This document shows positions 26,658-35,466 of a stretch of 64,000 nt of DNA, piece after piece. Location of the stretch: positions 186,001-250,000 of the forward strand of contig SAIW01000006.1 of assembly GCA_004028795.1 (NCBI GenBank), read 5' to 3'. The notes under the pieces were generated by a model, which worked only from the letters and a program-made list of their open reading frames with translations, ran no database searches and had not been told where the DNA came from. The stretch comes from Chitinophagaceae bacterium (GTDB lineage: Bacteria; Bacteroidota; Bacteroidia; Chitinophagales; Chitinophagaceae). Positions within the stretch are counted from its first letter, which is position 1. The number at the start of each line of letters is the position of its first letter. The translations under genes were made by a program, and so were the position numbers.

Positions 26658-27248
26658 TTAGAATTTAACTTCAGGTGCTTTTTCACTTCCTGCCTCTGCT
26701 TTGAAACCTTCTTTTTGCTGAAATCCAAACATACCAGCAAAAATGTTCATTGGAAACGAACGCACTTTAACATTATATGATTGAACAGCATCATTAAAAT
26801 CGTTTCTTGCAACTTTAATTCTGTTTTCAGTTCCTTCCAATTGTGCCTGTAATCCTCTGAAAGCGTCGTTGGCTCTAAGGTTTGGATAATTTTCTGAAAC
26901 AGCTAACAATCTTCCTAAAGCCTGAGATAACTGACCTTGAGCAGCCTGAAACTGTTGTAATTTTTCTGGAGTTAAATCTTTTGCATCAACTTTAATTTGT
27001 GTTGCACTTGCTCTTGCAGCAATTACATTTTGTAAAGTTGTTTGTTCAAAATTAGCTTCGCCTTTTACAGTATTAACTAAGTTAGGAATTAAATCTGCAC
27101 GGCGTTGATAATCACTTTGTACCTTATTCCATGCGTTCTTAACGCCTTCATCTTGTTTTACTAAACCGTTGTAGCCTGAACATGCACAGCCACCTAATAA
27201 TAAAATACCACCCAAAATAATTAATAATACAAGGGTTGATGTTTTCAT
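26658..27248 (-). CDS. LemA family protein
   Basis: A 196-residue membrane-anchored protein. The N-terminus has a hydrophobic segment (about 6-22) ending in GCACSGYNGLVKQDEGVKNAWNKVQSDYQRRADLIPNLVNTVKG, the signature of LemA. The remainder is four long helices with the second hallmark NDFNDAVQSYNVKVRSFPMNIFAGMFGF. The cysteines in GGCACSG could be a lipobox. LemA with TPM proteins is a conserved cluster across Bacteroidota; the function is unknown. It is first in its operon, with a box resembling the -7 consensus on the minus strand at 27264-27271. Confidence 0.93.
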   Translation of the reverse strand: MKTSTLVLLIILGGILLLGGCACSGYNGLVKQDEGVKNAWNKVQSDYQRRADLIPNLVNTVKGEANFEQTTLQNVIAARASATQIKVDAKDLTPEKLQQFQAAQGQLSQALGRLLAVSENYPNLRANDAFRGLQAQLEGTENRIKVARNDFNDAVQSYNVKVRSFPMNIFAGMFGFQQKEGFKAEAGSEKAPEVKF

Positions 27249-27263
27249 GATAAAAAATTTAAT

Positions 27264-27271
27264 TAAAGATA
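27264..27271 (-). promoter_or_regulatory. Possible -7 element for the lemA operon (TATCTTTA)
   Basis: On the minus strand TATCTTTA fits TAnnTTTG at five of six fixed bases and lies 16-23 bases upstream of the LemA ATG. Confidence 0.35.
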
Positions 27272-27347
27272 ATTATTTGTTTTTGTGGATAGTTCAAATT
27301 GAATACCGCTGATATAATTTATGACGTAACGGCAGCTAAAATATTTT

Positions 27348-28379
27348 TTACTTGGTTGCAAATTCATCTGCAAGTTTATCTAATGCATCATTGCTTAACC
27401 TTTCTTTACCGCCTGCAACTACAATTCTGTAACGAAACGTAACTGATTGTCCCTTTGTTAATTTATAATTCAAAGTTTGTTTACCATTGCTGAAAACTTT
27501 TGCCCCTAAAGGGTTTGCTGCGAATAAGCCATAGCCCCTTGCATGCCAGTAGGTTGGATAATTGATATTTTTGGGATGGTCAATTATCGCAATGCTTATC
27601 ATTTCATTATTTTTCTTTCCATACAACAAACACCATTTACCTCTTGTACTCCATGCACTATCACCTTCTTTTCCTTCACTTGTTATATAATTACCATTAA
27701 TGGTTGAGTCTTTAATAGCTTTTACGGTTGTTACAATTCCTTTATCGTCAGTAAATTTTTTTGTTTCTATTGTGGGTATCTGCAACTCTTTAGCAACACG
27801 CAAACCCAATAAACCATCTTTTGCATCAGCAAAAGCTACATCCTGTTCAGCAGTTAAAGTTGTATATCTGTCAATAAAACTTTCAGTTGCTGTGGCACTA
27901 AAAACAAAGTTTGTTTTTTCTTTTAACAGCACATTATTTTTTGAGTCAACCCAATCTGCCTCTATAGTCAGGTTCCCTTCATTACCACTTTTTATTGCTG
28001 TAATTTTTGTATGTTTAATGGAACCATAACTATTCTTTTTTTCTGAAGGAATAGCAAAAGAATTATTCCAGAAATCTAAGCCGTTTACATTTTCATAATT
28101 AAACCAAATACCTGTATGGTGTGGATGATCAACAGGTTCACCATCTCTCGGTGCTAAAGGATATCCTCTTGTAACCAACTGACCTTTAGGCGAATAAACA
28201 GGATATAAAAACGGTTTGTATAAAGTATCACTATACATTAATGAAGTGAATGGTTTGTTATTGATGGTTATAACAACTTCATTCTTTTGTTTATCATCAA
28301 CAATTTTTATCATTTGTTTTTTCTGTGCGAATGAAACGAAAGGAATGCAAAAAAGGGATAAGTAAATTATTTTTTTCAT
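27348..28379 (-). CDS. PmoA/DUF6807 family secreted protein
   Basis: A 343-residue secreted protein of the family named PmoA in older databases (DUF6807). The name is historical, and the domain is not thought to be a methane monooxygenase subunit. Landmarks are LYKPFLYPVYSPKGQLVTRGYPLAPRDGE, DHPHHTGIWFNYENVNGLDFWNNS and IAIIDHPKNINYPTYWHARGYGLFAANPLG. I set the start at ATG 28379, which gives MKKIIYLSLFCIPFVSFAQ as a signal peptide; ATG codons upstream would place the N-terminus over the pgk terminator at 28410-28436. A role in carbohydrate processing is inferred from frequent location near glycoside hydrolases, but none is adjacent here. Confidence 0.85.
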   Translation of the reverse strand: MKKIIYLSLFCIPFVSFAQKKQMIKIVDDKQKNEVVITINNKPFTSLMYSDTLYKPFLYPVYSPKGQLVTRGYPLAPRDGEPVDHPHHTGIWFNYENVNGLDFWNNSFAIPSEKKNSYGSIKHTKITAIKSGNEGNLTIEADWVDSKNNVLLKEKTNFVFSATATESFIDRYTTLTAEQDVAFADAKDGLLGLRVAKELQIPTIETKKFTDDKGIVTTVKAIKDSTINGNYITSEGKEGDSAWSTRGKWCLLYGKKNNEMISIAIIDHPKNINYPTYWHARGYGLFAANPLGAKVFSNGKQTLNYKLTKGQSVTFRYRIVVAGGKERLSNDALDKLADEFATK

Positions 28380-28399
28380 TTGGCTGATTTTCTTTTTTT

Positions 28400-28407
28400 C
28401 GAATATA
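28400..28407 (-). promoter_or_regulatory. Possible -7 element for the PmoA-family gene (TATATTCG)
   Basis: On the minus strand TATATTCG fits TAnnTTTG with one mismatch. It lies between the pgk terminator and the chosen start codon at 28379. Confidence 0.35.
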
Positions 28408-28409
28408 AA

Positions 28410-28436
28410 GTAAAAAGCCACGCATCAGCATGGCTT
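28410..28436 (-). terminator. Rho-independent terminator of pgk
   Basis: On the minus strand AAGCCATGC pairs with GCGTGGCTT around a TGAT loop and is followed by TTTTTAC. It is 22 bases past the pgk stop. Confidence 0.8.
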
Positions 28437-28458
28437 ATAAAATAAAACTATTAATAAT

Positions 28459-29655
28459 TTATTTCAATGCAGCAATACCGGGCAATTCTTTTCCCTCAAA
28501 ATATTCCAGCATAGCTCCACCGCCGGTACTTACATAACTAACTTTATCTGCAAAGCCGAATTGATTAACTGCTGCAACGCTATCGCCACCGCCAACTAAA
28601 CTGAATGCACCATTTTGTGTAGCTTCTGCAACGGCAACAGCAATGGCTTTTGTACCATGTTGAAACTTACTCATTTCAAATACACCCATGGGACCATTCC
28701 ATAAAATGGTTTTGCTCTGTTTAATAACATTAGTGAACTGCTCGCAAGCCATAGGGCCGATATCTAAACCCATCCAGCCATCTGTAATTGCATTTGATGG
28801 TGCAGCAGATGTGTTGGCATCGTTACTGAAATTATCTGCTATTAAACTATCACTTGGTAAATGAATGTTTACAGCTTTTGCATCGGCTTTATCTAAAATT
28901 TCCAAAGCGGTTTGTATTCTTTCATCTTCACATAAACTCTTACCTATATGACCACCTTTGGCTTTCATGAAAGTATAACTCATACCACCGCCAATAATAA
29001 TATCTGTTGCACGTTCCAATAGGTTTTCAATAATTAATATTTTGTCTGAAACCTTTGCCCCGCCTATAATGGCAACAAATGGCTTTTCGCTGTTATGCAT
29101 TACTTTTTCTGCACTGCTAACTTCACCTTCCATTAATAAACCGAACATTTTTTTATCTGCCGGAAAGAATTTTGCAATAATAGCTGTGCTTGCATGAGCT
29201 CTGTGTGCAGTGCCGAATGCATCGTTTACGTATACATCTCCAAGTTTTGATAGTTTTTCTGCAAAAGCTTCATCACCTTTTTCTTCCTGTTTATAGAATC
29301 GAAGGTTTTCTAACAGCAGCACCTCGCCTGCCTGTAAAGATGCTGCTAATTGTATTGCAGATTCGCCAATACAATCATCTGCAAACTTTATTTCTTTGCC
29401 TCCTAACAATTCTTTTAAATGCGATAGAATATGTTTTAATGAATATTTTTCTTCAGGGCCTTCTTTGGGTCTTCCTAAATGACTCATCAGAATAACGCCG
29501 CCACCATCATTCAGAATTTTTTGAATGGTTGGTAAGGCTGCTTTCATTCTTGTATCATCCGTAACTGCGAAGGTTTGCTTATCTAAAGGCACATTAAAAT
29601 CTACACGAATTAATGCTTTATGATTGGAAAAATTGAAATCAGAAAATTTGCTCAT
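28459..29655 (-). CDS. pgk: Phosphoglycerate kinase
   Basis: Pgk transfers phosphate between 1,3-bisphosphoglycerate and ADP in glycolysis/gluconeogenesis. The 398-residue two-lobed protein has the N-domain signature [45 protein letters not shown], and the C-domain nucleotide site with [27 protein letters not shown] and [14 protein letters not shown]. The glycine-rich C-terminus [13 protein letters not shown] is complete. It lies on the same strand as gap but is separated by a lipoprotein gene, and has its own promoter and terminator. Confidence 0.97.
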   Translation of the reverse strand: MSKFSDFNFSNHKALIRVDFNVPLDKQTFAVTDDTRMKAALPTIQKILNDGGGVILMSHLGRPKEGPEEKYSLKHILSHLKELLGGKEIKFADDCIGESAIQLAASLQAGEVLLLENLRFYKQEEKGDEAFAEKLSKLGDVYVNDAFGTAHRAHASTAIIAKFFPADKKMFGLLMEGEVSSAEKVMHNSEKPFVAIIGGAKVSDKILIIENLLERATDIIIGGGMSYTFMKAKGGHIGKSLCEDERIQTALEILDKADAKAVNIHLPSDSLIADNFSNDANTSAAPSNAITDGWMGLDIGPMACEQFTNVIKQSKTILWNGPMGVFEMSKFQHGTKAIAVAVAEATQNGAFSLVGGGDSVAAVNQFGFADKVSYVSTGGGAMLEYFEGKELPGIAALK

Positions 29656-29676
29656 AATAAGGTTATAGTTTCAGTT

Positions 29677-29684
29677 CAAAGATA
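29677..29684 (-). promoter_or_regulatory. Probable -7 promoter element for pgk (TATCTTTG)
   Basis: On the minus strand TATCTTTG is an exact match to TAnnTTTG, 22-29 bases upstream of the pgk ATG. It lies just beyond the stop codon of the upstream lipoprotein gene. Confidence 0.55.
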
Positions 29685-29693
29685 ACTATTATA

Positions 29694-30476
29694 CTACTCA
29701 ATTAATTTCTCAATTTGATTAATAATATCAATGTTACGTTCAGCAATCGTTTCAGTTTTAGGTACTTTTAATTTGTGCATGGTAGCACTTAATAATTTAT
29801 ATGCTTCAATAGCCTGCTCATCATTATAGAAACATTGATACCAATCAATTACTTCATTATTATAAGCCATTCTTACTCCATTAGCAAAGTACATTTGAAT
29901 CGGTTCAGGGTACCAGGCCCTTGTTATAGCAACTAATTTATTATCTAATGCGTACTTGTATAAAGATTTTAAAAAATGCAAATAATTGATAGTCCTTTTC
30001 TTTATTTGTTCTTCGGTTTCTTCTTGTACAGGTTTTATTCTCCAGCTATTCATTGAAGGTGAAAACGGATCTTCTTTTGAGCGATTAAAAACACCTTCGT
30101 AATTTCTTGTGTTTCTATCTTTTAATATAAGGTGACTGATTTTTCTTATCCTGAGAACTTTGTATTTTGTTGACGGATACCCATTTAATAGTAAAGTCAT
30201 TTTATCGCAAAGAAAACTTCCTTTTGAAGGAATTAATACAAGTTGAAACTTATCATTATCCCAATACCATTTACCATAGCTATAGCAATTAACAGCGTAA
30301 TAACTATAAGTGCTGTCTTTATATAATTTAACAGCTACATTTTCGTAACAGGATGTGTCTTCACTGTTATACCCATCTTGTATTTGATAAAGTTCATCAG
30401 GTAAATTGTTTTTACTCTGTAAACCGCAAGATGTTAGAAAAAACAATAAGAGAAATAAGGCTGAGGTAATTTTCAT
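29694..30476 (-). CDS. Lipoprotein of unknown function
   Basis: A 260-residue product with a lipoprotein signal (FLLLFFLTSCGLQ, lipobox LTSC at about 14-17), so it is probably acylated and exported. The remainder has no recognised domain. Features visible are DSTYSYYAVNCYSYGKWYWDNDKFQLVLIPS (beta-like, aromatic) and a charged helix EETEEQIKKRTINYLHFL. It lies between gap and pgk on the same strand, without an obvious relation to glycolysis. The gap terminator separates it from gap. Confidence 0.75.
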   Translation of the reverse strand: MKITSALFLLLFFLTSCGLQSKNNLPDELYQIQDGYNSEDTSCYENVAVKLYKDSTYSYYAVNCYSYGKWYWDNDKFQLVLIPSKGSFLCDKMTLLLNGYPSTKYKVLRIRKISHLILKDRNTRNYEGVFNRSKEDPFSPSMNSWRIKPVQEETEEQIKKRTINYLHFLKSLYKYALDNKLVAITRAWYPEPIQMYFANGVRMAYNNEVIDWYQCFYNDEQAIEAYKLLSATMHKLKVPKTETIAERNIDIINQIEKLIE

Positions 30477-30502
30477 AACACCAATATTACAAATTACTGC
30501 AA

Positions 30503-30534
30503 TAAAAAAGGATGGCTCTTTTTAGAACCATCCT
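30503..30534 (-). terminator. Rho-independent terminator of gap
   Basis: On the minus strand AGGATGGTTCT pairs with AGAGCCATCCT around an AAAA loop and runs into TTTTTATT. Confidence 0.85.
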
Positions 30535-30555
30535 CTTGAAATATGTGTTTGAAAA

Positions 30556-31569
30556 TTATTTACTGATTAATCCTGCAAAATATTTAACTGAACGAACCAA
30601 TTGAGACACATAACTCATTTCATTATCATACCAGCTAACTACTTTAACCAATTGTTTATCACCAACAGTAATAACTTTTGTTTGTGTTGCATCGAATAAT
30701 GAACCGAAATGCATACCGATAATATCACTGCTTACAATTTCATCTTCAGTATAACCAAAGCTTTCATTACTTGCTGCTTTCATGGTTGCATTAACTTCTT
30801 CAGCAGAAGTTTTTTTGCTAACAATAGCAACCAATTCTGTTACAGAGCCTGTAATTGTTGGAACACGTTGTGCACCACCATCTAACTTGCCTTTTAATTC
30901 AGGTAATACCAAACCGATTGCTTTGGCTGCACCTGTACTGTTAGGAACGATATTAGCAGCAGCAGCTCTTGCTCTTCTTAAATCTCCTTTTGCATGAGGA
31001 GCATCTAAAGTATTTTGATCGTTAGTGTAAGCATGTATGGTTGTCATGCTGCCCACTTCAATGGTAAAAGCATCATTCAATGCTTTAGCCATTGGAGCCA
31101 AACAGTTAGTTGTACAGCTTGCACAGGAAATAACTGTTTCAGTTCCATCTAAAATATTGTGGTTTACATTAAACACAACTGTTTTCATTTCACCTGTTGC
31201 AGGTGCTGAAATAACTACACGTTTAGCACCGGCAGTAATATGGGCTTCTGCTTTTGCTTTATCTGTAAAGAAACCTGTTGATTCAATTACAACATCAACA
31301 CTGTGTATACCCCAAGGAATTTGAGCAGGATCTTTTTGTGCATAGATTTTTACTTCATGGCCATTTACAACAATTGAATTATCCGTTGAAGTAACTTCTT
31401 CGTTAAATCTTCCCTGAGCACTATCATATTTTAATAAATGAGCAAGTGTTTTTGGAGAGGTTAAATCGTTTATGGCAACAACTTCAATTCCATCCATATT
31501 ATAAATTTGGCGGAAAACTAAACGGCCAATTCTTCCGAAACCGTTAATGGCTACTTTAACTGTACTCAT
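30556..31569 (-). CDS. gap: Glyceraldehyde-3-phosphate dehydrogenase
   Basis: Gap oxidises glyceraldehyde 3-phosphate to 1,3-bisphosphoglycerate with NAD. The 337-residue protein has the Rossmann motif [10 protein letters not shown] at 8-17, [18 protein letters not shown] with the NAD-selecting acidic residue, the catalytic C152 in [12 protein letters not shown], and NAD-site residues of [15 protein letters not shown]. The C-terminal [14 protein letters not shown] is intact. Length and motifs are those of the glycolytic GapA type. It is divergent from sucD. A minus-strand box resembling the -7 consensus lies at 31609-31616. Confidence 0.97.
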   Translation of the reverse strand: MSTVKVAINGFGRIGRLVFRQIYNMDGIEVVAINDLTSPKTLAHLLKYDSAQGRFNEEVTSTDNSIVVNGHEVKIYAQKDPAQIPWGIHSVDVVIESTGFFTDKAKAEAHITAGAKRVVISAPATGEMKTVVFNVNHNILDGTETVISCASCTTNCLAPMAKALNDAFTIEVGSMTTIHAYTNDQNTLDAPHAKGDLRRARAAAANIVPNSTGAAKAIGLVLPELKGKLDGGAQRVPTITGSVTELVAIVSKKTSAEEVNATMKAASNESFGYTEDEIVSSDIIGMHFGSLFDATQTKVITVGDKQLVKVVSWYDNEMSYVSQLVRSVKYFAGLISK

Positions 31570-31608
31570 TTTTTACAAGTATTAAGTGATAAATTTTTAA
31601 TTGCGGGG

Positions 31609-31616
31609 CGAAATTA
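31609..31616 (-). promoter_or_regulatory. Possible -7 element for gap (TAATTTCG)
   Basis: On the minus strand TAATTTCG, followed by CCCCGC, fits TAnnTTTG with one mismatch, 40-47 bases upstream of the gap ATG. Confidence 0.4.
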
Positions 31617-31691
31617 CAGGAATGCAATAAATAATTTGGTATCGTTTGCACAAACTTTATTTACTGCAAACCATTGTTATTGAGTTTCGCT

Positions 31692-31699
31692 TATTTTTG
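31692..31699 (+). promoter_or_regulatory. Probable -7 promoter element for sucD (TATTTTTG)
   Basis: TATTTTTG followed by CGGC fits TAnnTTTG exactly. It lies 28 bases before the ATG at 31727 and within the stretch that would be coding if an earlier start at 31646 were used, so it also supports the later start. Confidence 0.6.
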
Positions 31700-31726
31700 C
31701 GGCTCTTAAAAACCAATTTATCAGCC

Positions 31727-32599
31727 ATGTCAGTTTTAGTGAATAAAGATTCTAAAATACTTGTTCAGGGTTTTACCGGAACAGAAGGTACTTTCCACGC
31801 AACACAAATGATTGAATACGGAACTAATGTTGTTGGCGGAGTTACACCAAATAAAGGTGGCACTACACATTTAGACAGACCTGTATTTAATACTGTTGCC
31901 GATGCGGTAAAAACAACAGGTGCTAATGTTAGTATCATTTTCGTTCCGCCTGCATTTGCTGCAGATGCTATTATGGAAGCAGCAGAAGCAGGAATTGCAT
32001 TGGTAGTATGTATTACAGAAGGAATTCCTGTACAAGACATGGTTAAAGTGAAGAATTATTTATTGGGAAGAAATACAAGATTAATCGGTCCGAATTGCCC
32101 CGGTGTTATAACTGCTGAAGAAGCTAAAGTGGGTATTATGCCAGGCTTTATTTTTAAGAAAGGAAGAATTGGTATTGTAAGTAAAAGCGGAACATTAACA
32201 TACGAAGCTGCCGACCAAACCGTAAAAGCGGGTCTTGGAATAAGTACTGCTATTGGTATTGGCGGCGACCCGATCATTGGTACACCAACTGTTGAAGCGG
32301 TTAAATTATTAATGGCTGATGATGAAACGGATGGCATTATTATGATTGGTGAAATTGGTGGCAGCATGGAAGCCGATGCAGCTCGTTGGATAAAGGATAA
32401 TGCTACAAAACCTGTGGTTGGCTTTATTGCAGGCCAAACAGCTCCTCCGGGCAGAAGAATGGGCCACGCCGGTGCTATTATTGGCGGTGCAGATGATACG
32501 GCTGCAGCTAAAATGAAAATTATGGCAGAATGCGGTATTCATGTGGTGGCAAGCCCCGCAGATATTGGTAAAACAATGGCAGCAGCATTAAAAAAGTAA
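31727..32599 (+). CDS. sucD: Succinyl-CoA synthetase subunit alpha
   Basis: SucD with SucC makes succinate, CoA and nucleoside triphosphate from succinyl-CoA in the TCA cycle. The 290-residue protein has the CoA-binding N-domain ([27 protein letters not shown]), [15 protein letters not shown], and GPNCPGVI. The phosphohistidine H247 lies in [14 protein letters not shown] start at ATG 31727 ([10 protein letters not shown]): the segment upstream to 31646 reads as hydrophobic filler unlike the family and contains the promoter box. sucC is not adjacent. A terminator follows. Confidence 0.96.
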   Translation: MSVLVNKDSKILVQGFTGTEGTFHATQMIEYGTNVVGGVTPNKGGTTHLDRPVFNTVADAVKTTGANVSIIFVPPAFAADAIMEAAEAGIALVVCITEGIPVQDMVKVKNYLLGRNTRLIGPNCPGVITAEEAKVGIMPGFIFKKGRIGIVSKSGTLTYEAADQTVKAGLGISTAIGIGGDPIIGTPTVEAVKLLMADDETDGIIMIGEIGGSMEADAARWIKDNATKPVVGFIAGQTAPPGRRMGHAGAIIGGADDTAAAKMKIMAECGIHVVASPADIGKTMAAALKK

Positions 32600-32621
32600 T
32601 AGAAAAATAATAATCATACAT

Positions 32622-32652
32622 AGCCCTGAACAAAATTGTTCGGGGCTTTTTT
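32622..32652 (+). terminator. Rho-independent terminator of sucD
   Basis: AGCCCTGAAC pairs with GTTCGGGGCT (one T-G pair) over an AAAATT loop and ends in TTTTTT. Confidence 0.85.
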
Positions 32653-32812
32653 AATGCAGCGAGATAGATATTACTGTTATGTTGGTAACACTACATGTAG
32701 TATCTGGAAATTTTGTTTTCACAGAAGTATCCTTTTAGCATTTTGCTACGAGCCTTTTTATTTTATGCACGTTTAATTTTTCTTAGTTAAGTTCGCTCTT
32801 CTACTCACAATT

Positions 32813-33208
32813 ATGAAGACTTTTCTTTTATCAGTATTTTTTGTTATACCAGTTATTAATTACGCTCAACAAAAAAGTAAACCTTTATCTCTACAATGTA
32901 ATATTCCATCGTCATTAAAAAAAAATCAGCAGGTTGAGCTTATGGTAAACATTGATAATAAGCTGACCGAAGAAAAAACAGGAAATATTACAATGGACTT
33001 ATTTAATTACAAAACAAACAGTGCTGTTGATGGATGGTTTTTAAATGTTTTTCCTTACCAATATTTTACTGCTGTCCCCAAAAAGAGGTTTACAGCAAAA
33101 TTTCCTTTTACTGTTCCTGGTAATTATACCGGTAAACTAAAAATTGTACTAAAAGCAAGTTGTAATAATTATGTTGATTCTTTGGTTAAGGTTATCAATA
33201 TTCTGTAA
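32813..33208 (+). CDS. Small secreted protein resembling one alpha-2-macroglobulin-type domain
   Basis: A 131-residue product with a signal peptide (to about NYAQ, residue 19) and a single beta-rich domain. The run SAVDGWFLNVFPYQYFTAVP followed by KFPFTVPGNY resembles the MG-type domain found in large Bacteroidota alpha-2-macroglobulin proteins, in which PVDGWF-NVFPNQYFTVEAG is a recurrent phrase. If so, this is a stand-alone domain or a remnant of a much larger gene; neither a thioester motif nor flanking macroglobulin sequence is present. I recall the similarity from the family and did not search. It may be co-transcribed with the flavoprotein gene nine bases downstream. Confidence 0.55.
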   Translation: MKTFLLSVFFVIPVINYAQQKSKPLSLQCNIPSSLKKNQQVELMVNIDNKLTEEKTGNITMDLFNYKTNSAVDGWFLNVFPYQYFTAVPKKRFTAKFPFTVPGNYTGKLKIVLKASCNNYVDSLVKVINIL

Positions 33209-33217
33209 AGAAGTTGT

Positions 33218-34249
33218 ATGAATGAATATTTTATCATCATCGGTCAGGGTTTGGCAGGAACATTTCTAAGCTACTACTTACGCAAAGCAGGTAAAAAAAT
33301 TTTGGTAATTGATGAACCAAAGCCTTATACAGCAAGTAAAGCAGCCAGTGGCGTAATTAACCCTGTTACAGGAAGAAGAATTGTAACTACCTGGATGATT
33401 GATAAGCTGATGCCTTTTGCTGTTAATGCCTATACTGAATTAGAAAAAGAATTAAATACATCGTTCATTCAACAACGTAATGTTTTAGATTTTCATCCAA
33501 CACCGCAAATGCAGATTGCTTTTGATGAAAGATTGAAAGAAGATGATACTTATTTGCAATACCCCAACAATGCTGAACAATGGAGAAATTATTTTAATTA
33601 CCCTTTTGGTATTGGTGAAATAAACCCCTGTTATTTGGTTGATTTAAAAACAATGCTTTCTGAATGGAGAAAAGTTTTAAAAGAAAACAATCTTTTAGTT
33701 GAAGAAAAGATTGCTGTTGATGATATAATCGAACAATATAAAAATGCAACCATCATTTTCTGTGATGGCATTGCTTCTGCTAAAAGCAAGTATTTTAATT
33801 TATTGCCATTTGCACCTAATAAGGGCGAAGCTCTAATTGTTGAAATAAACGATTTACCTGCTACCAATATTTTTAAACAAGGTATTAGCATAGTACCTTG
33901 GACAAACAACTTATTTTGGGTAGGTTCTTCTTATGAATGGAATTATTCTGATGCCAATCCATCTGAGGTTTTTAAACAAAAAACAGAAGCACAGTTAAAA
34001 TACTGGTTAAAGATTCCGTTTAAAATAATTGACCATCTGGCATCTGAACGCCCTGCCAACTTAGAACGCAGGCCATTTGTGGGTTTACATCCGTTATATA
34101 AAAATATAGGAATACTAAATGGCTTAGGCACAAAAGGCTGCACATTAGCACCCTACTTTGCTAATGAATTAACACAACATTTTATAAATGGTAACGGCAT
34201 TAATCCGTTAGCTGATGTTCAACGTTTCAGTAAAATATTGTCTAAATAA
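33218..34249 (+). CDS. FAD-dependent oxidoreductase (DAO family)
   Basis: A 343-residue flavoprotein of the D-amino-acid-oxidase/glycine-oxidase-like fold. The N-terminal FAD loop is IIGQGLAGTFLSYYLRKAGKKILVIDE, and the conserved segment ASKAASGVINPVTGRRIV follows. The C-terminal region LERRPFVGLHPLYKNIGILNGLGTKGCTLAPYFANEL contains the second FAD-contact motif and the GxGxKG pattern of MnmC C-domain-like oxidoreductases. The substrate is unknown; an amine or imino acid is likely from the family. It starts ten bases after the small secreted protein gene and ends 39 bases before the next one. Confidence 0.82.
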   Translation: MNEYFIIIGQGLAGTFLSYYLRKAGKKILVIDEPKPYTASKAASGVINPVTGRRIVTTWMIDKLMPFAVNAYTELEKELNTSFIQQRNVLDFHPTPQMQIAFDERLKEDDTYLQYPNNAEQWRNYFNYPFGIGEINPCYLVDLKTMLSEWRKVLKENNLLVEEKIAVDDIIEQYKNATIIFCDGIASAKSKYFNLLPFAPNKGEALIVEINDLPATNIFKQGISIVPWTNNLFWVGSSYEWNYSDANPSEVFKQKTEAQLKYWLKIPFKIIDHLASERPANLERRPFVGLHPLYKNIGILNGLGTKGCTLAPYFANELTQHFINGNGINPLADVQRFSKILSK

Positions 34250-34288
34250 AAATTGCAAGTAATTATCTTTCGGCAATAATTAAACAAC

Positions 34289-34684
34289 ATGAGCGAACCC
34301 ACTTACAACATTCCCCTGAAGTACAGAAAAATGGAAAACCTGCACATTGTTTTCTGGTTAATAAAAGATATAAGCTGGTGTATGATATGGAGACCGTTAG
34401 GAATATTAATGATATTTCCCACCCTAATTATTTCAATCATTATTGCTTACAGAACAAGACAATTGATGAGTGAATTAACACACAATATTGCCATTACGTT
34501 TTGGATTACAGCGAATGCTTACTGGATGACGAGTGAGTTTTTTCAATTTGATACCAAAATTGTTACCGGTACTGTTACGTACAAACATTTAGCTATCATA
34601 CCTTTTACAATAGGTATTCTTTTGTTAGGCTTTTATTACCTTATCTGGAAGCCAAAACATAAAGAAGAATTTGAAACATTGTAG
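34289..34684 (+). CDS. Small membrane protein of unknown function
   Basis: A 131-residue product with three hydrophobic segments (about 34-52, 68-85 and 103-122) and no catalytic motif. Tryptophans are enriched in the first half (FWLIKDISWCMIWRP). The C-terminus is charged (KPKHKEEFETL), so topology would leave it cytoplasmic or periplasmic depending on insertion. I do not recognise the family. A box TATCTTTC at 34265-34272 is a weak match to the promoter consensus. Confidence 0.7.
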   Translation: MSEPTYNIPLKYRKMENLHIVFWLIKDISWCMIWRPLGILMIFPTLIISIIIAYRTRQLMSELTHNIAITFWITANAYWMTSEFFQFDTKIVTGTVTYKHLAIIPFTIGILLLGFYYLIWKPKHKEEFETL

Positions 34685-34795
34685 CAATAGTAAGTATTAA
34701 ATTAACTTATTGAATTTAGTTTTAGTATTATGAATATTTTTATTTAAAATTGAATTTCATTTTGATACTCGCAAGTAATAAAAATAAATCATAAT

Positions 34796-35116
34796 ATGAG
34801 ATACATTTATTTACTAATGTCGGTTATAACTTTAATTCTATTTTCCTCATGCAGCAATAATGATGATATTACAAATGCAGTAAATAAAGACGGTGCAATT
34901 GAAACATCGGTTACTGTGAACCATTTAGACAGCTTACACGATATACTTATAACCAAACATAAAGTTTGGGTAAATAATAATGAGTATAAAAATTTAGCAT
35001 ACACAGATACGATTCCTGCATTAGGTAAACAGGAAACAGTTGCAGAAAATAAAGATGGCGATACTAAAAAAGTAAGTGTAAAAAAGGATTATGAAATTTT
35101 TATTACTGTGAAATAA
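34796..35116 (+). CDS. Small lipoprotein of unknown function
   Basis: A 106-residue product with a lipoprotein signal: hydrophobic residues 4-17, then FSSCSNND, with the lipobox cysteine at about 20. The mature part is hydrophilic and rich in Asp, Asn, Lys and Val, with a beta-like core (SVTVNHLDSLHDILITKHKVW) and no recognisable motif. Its stop is 10 bases before the next lipoprotein gene, so it belongs with the YgiB/YgiC-like pair downstream and may be a third component. Confidence 0.7.
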   Translation: MRYIYLLMSVITLILFSSCSNNDDITNAVNKDGAIETSVTVNHLDSLHDILITKHKVWVNNNEYKNLAYTDTIPALGKQETVAENKDGDTKKVSVKKDYEIFITVK

Positions 35117-35126
35117 TATTGTTCAA

Positions 35127-35456
35127 ATGAAGAAAACAAAACATATTGAACTTATATTAATAACAGCTGCACTGGCAAGTTGTAACCAACCAAAGAATGA
35201 TTGGGAAAGCGGGAATAAAGTTTATATAAGAAGCGATAGTACAGCAGGCTACTCAAGAACACATTATCATGGTGGTGGTTATGGAATGTGGTATTATGCT
35301 TTTAGGCCTTACGGTAATTATTATAATGGTGAGTATCAGCGGGCAGGTTATTATTCAAGTGCCATTCATGAATCATCTAATATCGGAAGTAATGGTTTTA
35401 AAAGCAGTGTTATCAGAGGTGGTTTTGGACGGGGAGGCTATAGTGTTTCATCTTAA
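35127..35456 (+). CDS. Small Gly/Tyr/His-rich lipoprotein, YgiB-like by context
   Basis: A 109-residue product with a lipoprotein-type signal (ILITAALASCNQP, cysteine at about 20) and a low-complexity mature part rich in Gly, Tyr, His and Ser (THYHGGGYGMWYYAFRPYGNYY). The composition and its place directly before a glutathionylspermidine-synthase-like gene resemble the ygiB (DUF1190)-ygiC pair of Enterobacteria. The sequence is not close enough to name it by sequence alone. It ends ten bases before the next start. Role unknown. Confidence 0.68.
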   Translation: MKKTKHIELILITAALASCNQPKNDWESGNKVYIRSDSTAGYSRTHYHGGGYGMWYYAFRPYGNYYNGEYQRAGYYSSAIHESSNIGSNGFKSSVIRGGFGRGGYSVSS

Positions 35457-35466
35457 AAAGAAAAAA

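Noticed and set aside
31646-31726. Earlier start for sucD (31646)
   Set aside because: It would encode a hydrophobic filler segment and contains a promoter box; the family begins at [10 protein letters not shown].
35269-35466. Longer start for the ATP-grasp gene (35269)
   Set aside because: The added 66 residues run through the lipoprotein gene in another frame and read as low-complexity sequence; the conserved N-terminus starts at 35467.
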